A DNA stretch of 64,000 nucleotides from Caprimulgus europaeus (lineage: Eukaryota; Chordata; Aves; Caprimulgiformes; Caprimulgidae), in the NCBI GenBank assembly GCA_907165065.1, contig OU015525.1, forward strand, positions 45,676,037 to 45,740,036. Reading direction: 5' to 3'. Both the position numbers and the translations under genes were made by a program. Of the stretch, positions 57,101-64,000 are shown piece after piece (position 1 is the first letter of the stretch; the number at the start of each line of letters is the position of its first letter). The notes beneath the pieces were generated by a model. The model was given only the letters and a program-made list of their open reading frames with translations. It was not told the origin of the DNA and searched no databases.

Positions 57101-59193
57101 TAACACTATTTTGTCAACAAGTCATAGGATTTGTATTCAAGGAGGGTGGAAATCTAATGCTTCTACACTTCTCGTGATGTGGGTTGTGGAATACATGCAT
57201 ATTAATTACAGATAGGTTATGACTAATGCTGAAACTGGAGAAAAGCTCTAAAGAAACAGTGAAATGTGCAGCAGAAGCAGCAAGAAAATAATATCAGTGA
57301 GACAAGAGGAAAGCCATAAAGAACATATACTTATTGTATAAATCAAATTGGTATGACACATTGGCTTCTTTCTGCATGAATGAATTTTTTCCAGAAATAC
57401 TGAAATTCCAGAATTAATATATTAAAGTGAGAGGTTTTAAATATGAGTGCCTCTAGCATCTGAACAAATAAACAAGTATATGGTCAAAAGCAGCATTTAC
57501 ACAATTTCCTAAAGAGGTAAGACGAGAAGTTACAAAGAAAAGAATCACAAGTTACTAAATAAACAATTCTCTGTACCTCAAAGAAAGGTGCTGAAGCTAC
57601 CTTCATTTTCAACATAAAAGGAGATGAAAGAATAACACCTACTCGTGTCATTGCAGGTTCTACTTCAAAACTTCAATCAATTCAAGATTTTTATCCCTTA
57701 GTCTGACAGAGTTTTGCAGGAAAGAGTAATACAGATATGAAATCGTTATTATCATATTTAACCTCATTTAACTGCAGGCTGTCTCTGAAAAACATGGTCC
57801 TCCTGTAATTCCATTGATCAGCTGAGAGAGAACAGCATAGCCATATCACTAGCCAGATCAACAAATGTCATAGGAAAGTAATAATTTGCAGACAATAGTT
57901 TTCTGTAAATCACCAAGATAATCCAACTTATCCTAGGGCCATACAATCATTAGATCTCATGCAAAGTTGGAATGTACCACAAGAGGTGGAAAGAGAATGC
58001 CACTTCTCAGCAGCAATCCTCTTTGTCCATTAAACACAATATGAAACTGTACCCAGTGTGATTGAGCTATTTCACTAGGCTGCATAAATCAAGTGCATTA
58101 TGAAGACTGCCAAGTTATATTACCATGTCAACACAAGAACAACAGTATTAGCTTTGTTGTAACCCTATTGTAGTAAGGACATGAGAAGAGCATGCTTTGT
58201 AGGAAGAGTTACTACATCTTTTATTTTATTGGCTAATATACTTGGAAATAAAGTGTCAAGTTTTTGCGTGCACAATTTCTTATAAGGTATGAAAAAGAAA
58301 CTTCAAATCCCAAGCTAAATGTTAGAAAGAGGTTAAACCAAATTCAAATGTTAACTAGTCAACCTGAGAGAAAAGCCCAGGCTGGAACTTCTGAACAGAA
58401 AGCAAATGTTAGCAAGGTCATACGTAAAGTTCATTAGTTCTTGTGAATCAGAAAAAATGCTAAATAGTAAGTACCTGTGGAAGAAAAAGGGATGGGGAAA
58501 GAAAACCAAACCAAAAACCAGAAGAAGAATAGCAGAAATGGAGAACGAGAAGCTTGCAGGGGGTTGACTAAGAAGAAAAACTAGTATAGATCAACTAGCA
58601 ATAGAACAACAGATCATTTGCAGATTGCATCAGGAAACAGATGCACACTGAACTGACAACTCCAGCTATTAACTTCACAGGGAAGTGTGTTCACAAGATT
58701 GAAAATATGATGTTAAAGATGCTTAGATTAATAAGAGTAAGAGCAAACTCAAGAAGTCACTGCTGACTTAAAGATAGTCATTGCCTTTGATGAACTGTCG
58801 GAGGAGGACCTTTCCTAAGACCTGTGTTCATGGGATCACACAACTCATGGAAAATTTAAGCAGTAAATAATTATTTATAATGATACAGAAGGTTGTGGAA
58901 TTATTATTGGAGGTGACTTAGAAGTCTCTTTATACCTACATCTCAAGAGAAGGCACAGCACGAAGGAAACTTTCAGGGCAGAGTGAGGTTGGTATGTGAG
59001 AAATCTGTTCCACGGTATTTCCAGAGGTACAGCCTGCAACCTTAGAGTCGCTGACTCTAAGAGAAAAAGCATAGAGGGTGGAGTGGAGACGCCACAGCCA
59101 GGCTCTGTGCATAGCAGAGGGGAACTTGATGGTACTGTGGAACTGATAAGCTGCATGGTTGCTGCCCTGAGCCAAGAGTTTCTCATCATTTTG

Positions 59194-59234
59194 CTAAAAC
59201 TATGTATTTGGTGGAACAAAATACATAGTTTTAG
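59194..59234. repeat. Perfect 16-bp inverted repeat (hairpin, 9-nt loop)
   Basis: CTAAAACTATGTATTT at 59194-59209 is exactly reverse-complemented at 59219-59234, with the loop at 59210-59218. It lies at the left edge of the LTR-like element. Confidence 0.93.
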
Positions 59235-59239
59235 TTGCT

Positions 59240-60070
59240 CATTGTAATATCACTATAATGTAAAACTACACCTCCATGCCAAGAGCTACCCGCCAAAAGC
59301 GACTCCCCCCTCACTGAGCACGTGTTCTGAATTTCCTCTGGTCTACACTTTTAAAAGCAAAGCAAGGAAATTATACACCAATTATAATAAAGGCATGTAT
59401 GACTGGAGTCACTCAAATTCCACCTGAAAGTAACAAAATAGTATAAAAATGGCCTAAGAGGGTGGGATTGTTGGGGAAGATACCATCACAGATAAGCTGG
59501 GAAGATACCATCATGAGCCATCATGCATTTCTGGGACCAGTCGATGGTCTGAGCTGCTCTTCCCCCCACTAGGCACACCTATTGGGTGAGATTCAATCTT
59601 CCCCAGGAAACCTAGAAAGTCTCTATAGAGTTGTTTTTCTTTTCCTTAACTTAATATATTTGTAGATTTATGTTCTTACAGACCTACACTCATATTTGGA
59701 GACAGTATACTTATCATCAGCAATCCAAAAGAACATGTACTCTGTTCCTTCAATAAACTGCACCATTTATTAATCCAGTCATGATAGTCTTCACAGAAAA
59801 CAATCAAGCGTGGCTGCGTAACTTCATTTAAATGTGACTAGACTGGAGGTGCTTTGCACCTCAGTGAATCCAGCCATGAGAGGTCTCAATGAATGTGGCC
59901 AAGTGGCTGTGCTAGTTCATTCGAACGCAACTGGACTGTAGAGCTGCACTCTTAGTGCATCCAGAGCCGTGGTAGTTCAATATATTGAATGCAGCCAGAC
60001 TGATAGTGCTGAATTGGGCATCACTCAGAATCTAAGCCCAGTTGCCCCCAGCCCCTCTGGTATCTGAGCA
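59240..60070 (+). mobile_element. LTR-type element of an avian endogenous retrovirus
   Basis: The segment has an LTR layout on the plus strand. A TATAAAAA box lies at 59442-59449, a G-rich start-region stretch (GGGTGGGATTGTTGGGGAAG) follows at about 59460-59479, and an AATAAA signal lies at 59752-59757. The part after the signal contains short diverged repeats with GAATGTGGCCAAGTGGC- and CGAACGCAACTGGACTG-type motifs. I recognise this as the style of a widespread bird ERV LTR, but I could not fix the TG/CA ends or a target duplication, so both limits are approximate. No coding region of the virus is recognised on its right; the sequence just left of it (about 58800-59190) might be a decayed internal remnant. 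Confidence 0.55.
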
Positions 60071-61801
60071 TAAGCTGGAATGCAAGGAGGTTTATTTTCT
60101 GCCAAATCTCTCTGCCCTTTAACACAACAAAGGTGGAAACACACTAATTAATTGGAGGAGAAGCTTCCAGTAATCTATTTTAATGTGATATGAAAGAATC
60201 ATTCCAGGCTAAAACACTATGAAGGAATGCATGAAAAAAGTTATCATTATCTAGACCTGGTACACATAATTATTTAGTGTAAGAGATACCAATGGAAAAA
60301 ATGCAAGAAATAAATAATTGGTCAGCTTCAGGGATTTCTCCAAACTTGCTCAGAAATTTGAGATCAAAGAAAACCCATGATGGGAATGGAATAGGAAGAA
60401 TTTATTCAATCATTTAAAGAGAAAGGGATGAGGATAAAAAAAATCTAAAGTAACTCATAATGGCCAAAGAGCCAAAGTGAATGAGACAGAAATTTTCAGA
60501 ATGTTGTAAGAAGAAAACAGTACAAAGCAGATCCACTACCAAATGTGGAAAACAATCCAAACTAAACAAAGAAGTTAAATCATTTAGCTATTTTTTGTTT
60601 CATTTAAAGATTTCTACACAGGGGAAAAAAAAAGTTTGAACAAGTTAGAAAAGACATAAAATGAGCAATTTTACATCTAGTTGTTTTGAAAGTCTACCAG
60701 AAACAACATCACTAACAAAGATGTTTCAGGCCTTTTCTCAATACCCTAGTAATGAAATCAGGCTGATATTTTTTCTGCTCTGTTAAACTTAGAAGGACTA
60801 AGAGATCTTCCTCATATAATATTAGCTAACAACCTCTACTGAAATCTTCTTTTCTTACCTCACCTAGGGAATGCCTTTTAATCTAAGTCAAGAAGTTAAA
60901 AGTGGAAATTGAAAATTTTGAAGCCAAAGGGTATATTTACTTCTCTATGCTCTGATGGTAAGAGACGGCACAATTAACCACTAGGTCTAAATTAGAATTT
61001 GAAGAAACATGCCAATAAAGCAGTTCTTAAATACACTATTCATTTTTATGGTATTTAAAAAATGCTGTCCAACAGAGACAGTGTGTTAATGAGCTGGAAC
61101 AACAAACATTTCTTGCAAAGTTTATGTTTTATTCTGTTAATGAGGTTTAAATTTCTGTTTTTCTGATGAAGCACAATGGTAGAATTATGTTTTCTAATTA
61201 ATACTTCTGTGCAGAATTCACAATGGCTTTTAGAAGTTCCTCTTTTTATTGAAAGCAAACAAAAAAAATCCGACCCCAAAACATATCTGCTCAAACCCAA
61301 CATCTGTTTGCATGACAAAGCAAATGTCAAACACTCCTATTAAAAGGAACTAAGTAATACTTCTGTGAACAACTGCTTCAATTATTTTCCTCTAAATTCC
61401 ACTGAAAATTATCTTCTGATAATAAGGCAGGGATTATTATTGTAGCTCAAGTTGAAGATGCACACTGGTGATTGTGTAGGGATACAGCAAGTACTGCATA
61501 GGTGTGTACTGGTAGGTTAACTGATCTTGGCTAGAATGTTGAAAGAAGGAATTAGCAAAGCTATTATTTCTATCTCTGAAATGATTCAAAATTCTCCTAA
61601 TACATAAAACTACTAATGATTTACTCTGTATAGTTCCTGTGTAATATAATATATTTCTTACACAAAAGCTTATGTGTGAACATCGTGCCATTTGATCATA
61701 ACACATCACAACACGAAAACAAACAAACAAAAAAAACCAGCAAGACAAGTGAAGATTCATCCAAATTAAGTGTTCAGTGCCACTCAAATAATTATACTCT
61801 T
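60071..61801. other. Intronic stretch, nothing recognised
   Basis: AT-rich sequence with several A-rich runs. Open frames at 61055-61330 and 61437-61850 (minus) show no domain and are not supported as exons. Confidence 0.5.
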
Positions 61802-62290
61802 TCATAGAATCATAGAATGGTTTGGATTGGAAGGGATCTTTAAAGGTCATCTAGTCCAACCCCCACGCAGTGAGCAGGGACATCTTCAACCAGATCAGGT
61901 TGCTCAGAGCCTCATCTAACCTGACCTTGAATGTTTCCAGGGTTGAGGGTTCTACCAACTCTCTGGGCAACCTGCACAAGTGTTTCACCACCCTCATCGT
62001 AAAACATTTCTTCCTTATATCTAGTCTAAATTTATCTTCATTTAGTTTAAAACCATTACCCTTTGTCCTATTGCTACAGACTTGTCCTGCTAACAAGTCT
62101 TTCTTACAGGCCCCCTTTAACTATTGAAAGGCCACAATAAGGTCTCCTTGGAGCTTTCTCTTCTCCAGGCAGAACAACCCCAACTCTCTCAGCCTTTCTT
62201 CACAGGAGAGGTGTTCCAGCCCTCTGATAATTTTTGTGGCTCTCCTCTGGACCTGCTCCAGCAGGTGCATGTCTTTCTTGCAGTGAGGAC
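61802..62290 (-). mobile_element. CR1 LINE 3' fragment, about 490 bp
   Basis: On the plus strand this starts TCATAGAATCATAGAATGG and continues with the reversed end of CR1 ORF2. Minus-strand translation contains FRLDIRKKCFTMRVVKHLCR and, further on, remnants of the RGDL and RVQRR-type blocks. The 5' end is truncated near 62290. The element lies inside the ASXL3 intron in the same orientation as the gene. Confidence 0.94.
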
Positions 62291-63000
62291 AAACTGCTAC
62301 TAACCCTTTTCTATGCTTTTATATTTCATCTTGGGGGAAGAACAGTCCTATAATTCAGAGACTTTCCCAAAGGTATGAAAAAGAAATTATGTGCAAAAGA
62401 TGGAAGGTAGTGGGCATCAGCATCATACTGACCTGCAATGCATGTACAGTGCAAGCACAGCATCTGAAGATGCGGCAACCTTAGTTTGACTTTCTGAAGG
62501 CAAACAAGCCGCCTAGACAACATGTCAGGCCTGGCTCATTTTGCTCTTGGTAGAGCAAAAGTTCACAGGTGAGAGGGAAGACCAGTATCTGTATTTTTTC
62601 TCCAGAATCTCTAATACTATGGGGAACTCTCTCCAAGAAACAGGACTGTTTGAGTCCAAGTACACAGAAATAAACAATTTAGGTACTCTGCATAATCACT
62701 CTGGAAGAGCTCCTCCGTTTCCACTAACAGTAAAGTGAACATAATGCAGATCAGATTCCTAATTAGGGCCTCTACATTTGCTACCTAAGCTAGTCAGCAT
62801 GGAACATGCCCTCACAACCTTAATCCAAAAAGAACATCAGTAGATGTGTTTGTAGTGTATCAGATGCTCTCTTGCTCCACAAAATCCCCATAGGATTAAA
62901 AATTGCTAGCAAATCTAGTAAAAAGTGACAGTAAGCTTTAGAAGAGATTGCAACAACACAATGCACATCTCAACATGCATAAGCTTCAACCAATTCAACA
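62291..63000. other. Intronic stretch between CR1 fragments
   Basis: No gene or repeat recognised. Confidence 0.5.
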
Positions 63001-63110
63001 TCACAGAATCACACAGAATCACAGAATTGGCTGGATTGGAAAAGACCTATACGATCATCAAGTCCAATCATTAACCAACCTCTGAATGCAGACTGCTGTA
63101 AACTGGGTGA
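63001..63110 (-). mobile_element. CR1 LINE 3' fragment, short
   Basis: The plus strand reads ATCACAGAATCACACAGAAT and then GGCTGGATTGGAAAAGACC and the ATCATCAAGTCCAATC block. These are the reversed 3' end of a CR1. About 110 bp remain. Confidence 0.85.
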
Positions 63111-63572
63111 CTCCTTTGAAACACACACTAACTGTGTGTGACTAACTGTGGTGACTAATTTTTGTGCTTTTCTTACACATCCATTGTATTGCATAGGCCA
63201 ACCATGTCCAAATTCATGTTTGTTGATCCTATAAATTTCCACCACTCACTACTAGTGATCATGAAATCTGATGCATTGATTGTTCCTTCATGCCACAGTG
63301 TCTTTTGTAGGCAAAAACCCTATCTCTAGGTGCTTCACACCAAGGTTGGTGGTTCATCTTGTAAGGGGCATGAACTGTCTTCTCTTATAAAGTTCCTACT
63401 TTTAAAAAAAGTTGGCTACCTACTCAGATTACTTTAGCCACCCAAATACAGGTAAGCAATAACTATTTATACCTATCAACTATCTTAATAGACAACACTG
63501 AGCTTAGGCCTGAGTTTTTTTCAAGGTTTAAGAAGCAGTATGTGGAATGGAAGACAGAAAGCACAAAAATAA
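63111..63572. other. Intronic stretch, nothing recognised
   Basis: No exon or named repeat seen between the CR1 fragment and the terminal LTR. Confidence 0.45.
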
Positions 63573-64000
63573 GTTTGACCCAGTTTGGCTGGGATACAGT
63601 TAATTTTTCTCCATAATAGCTAGCATGGGGCTATGTTTTGGATTTGTGCTGAAAACAGTGTTGATAATAGAGGGATGTTTTAGTTATTGCTGAGCAGTGC
63701 TTCCACAGTGTCAAGGCCTTTTCTGCTCCTCACACCACTCCACCAGTGAGGAGGCTGGGGGTGTACAAGAAGTTGGGAGGGGACACCTGACTTCAACTGA
63801 ACAAAGGAATATTCTATACCATATGACGTCATGCTAGGCAATAAAAAGGTGGGGGAAGAAGAAGGAAGGAGGGGACATTCAGAGTTATGGTGTTTGTCTT
63901 CCCAAGTAACAGTCACGTGTGATGGAGGCCTGCTTTCCTGGAAATGGCAGAACAACTGCCTGCCGATGGGAAGTAGTGAATTATTAATTAATTGTTTTGT
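63573..64000 (+). mobile_element. LTR of an avian endogenous retrovirus, cut by window edge
   Basis: From GACCCAGTTTGGCTGGGATA onward the sequence follows a common avian ERV LTR that I recognise by its blocks CTATGTTTTGGATTTGTGCT, GTTTTAGTTATTGCTGAGCA and CCAGTGAGGAGGCTGGGGGT. A perfect TGACGTCA (CRE/ATF-type palindrome) lies at 63824-63831, followed by an AATAAAAAGG TATA-like site at about 63840. The element continues past 64000, so its polyadenylation signal, its 3' end and any target duplication cannot be seen. Whether it is a solo LTR or part of a provirus is unknown. Confidence 0.75.
63824..63831 (+). promoter_or_regulatory. Perfect CRE palindrome TGACGTCA in the LTR
   Basis: The 8-bp CREB/ATF consensus lies about 9 bp upstream of the LTR's TATA-like site, the usual place for an LTR enhancer or promoter element. 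Confidence 0.5.

Larger units (their letters stand above)
55740..64000 (-). other. ASXL3: ASXL3 upstream intron (partial)
   Basis: By position this is intronic DNA of ASXL3, because about 310 N-terminal residues of the protein are still missing at 55739. I searched the minus strand for the preceding DEUBAD-adjacent exon and did not see it, so the intron is at least 8.2 kb. It carries an LTR-like element, two CR1 fragments, a hairpin, a tRNA-like fragment and a truncated LTR, each listed separately. An undetected small exon cannot be excluded. Confidence 0.7.

Overview
The window is nuclear DNA from a bird. The evidence is many CR1 LINE copies (the dominant avian retrotransposon, with their reversed 'TCATAGAATCATAGAATGG' 3' ends and FADD-box reverse transcriptase remnants), at least three avian endogenous-retrovirus-type LTRs, and the 3' half of a vertebrate single-copy gene. 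The species cannot be fixed from the sequence. There are no operons, CRISPR arrays or bacterial features.

The only confident protein-coding gene is ASXL3 (additional sex combs-like 3) on the minus strand. Four exons are visible: 55739-55643, 55145-55040, 50108-48158 and 45463-41801. Their splice sites and phases join into one open frame of 1938 codons plus a stop. The first two exons encode most of the DEUBAD domain, which activates the BAP1 deubiquitinase. The two giant exons encode a long disordered region ending in the family's atypical C-terminal PHD finger. About 310 N-terminal residues (human ASXL3 is about 2248 residues) must lie beyond 64000, so 55740-64000 is best read as an upstream intron. 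The 3' UTR runs downward from 41800 for an unknown distance.

Layout: 1-1310 broken CR1 with RT domain (minus); 3347-3606 CR1 fragment; 6487-7632 solo LTR with 5-bp target duplication and an internal tandem-repeat array; 9627-9745 and 12310-12475 CR1 fragments; 13050-14476 CR1 with RT domain (plus, broken); 14477-31600 AT-rich gene desert with simple repeats and one GC-rich island near 25.6-26.1 kb; 31640-33105 very old degenerate CR1 followed by a perfect 55-bp tandem duplication; 33230-36840 unannotated; about 36840-41800 ASXL3 3' UTR and flank; 41801-55739 ASXL3 exons and introns; 55740-64000 ASXL3 intron carrying a second LTR-like element (about 59240-60070), two CR1 fragments, and the 5' part of a third LTR cut by the window edge.

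No wholly new system was found. The most useful observations are a seven-copy 12-residue tandem repeat inside ASXL3, the complete solo LTR with its target-site duplication and repeat array, a possible orphan exon at about 10760-10942 (minus), a cluster of three octamer motifs at 9194-9232, a perfect 16-bp hairpin at 59194-59234, and the perfect 55-bp tandem duplication.
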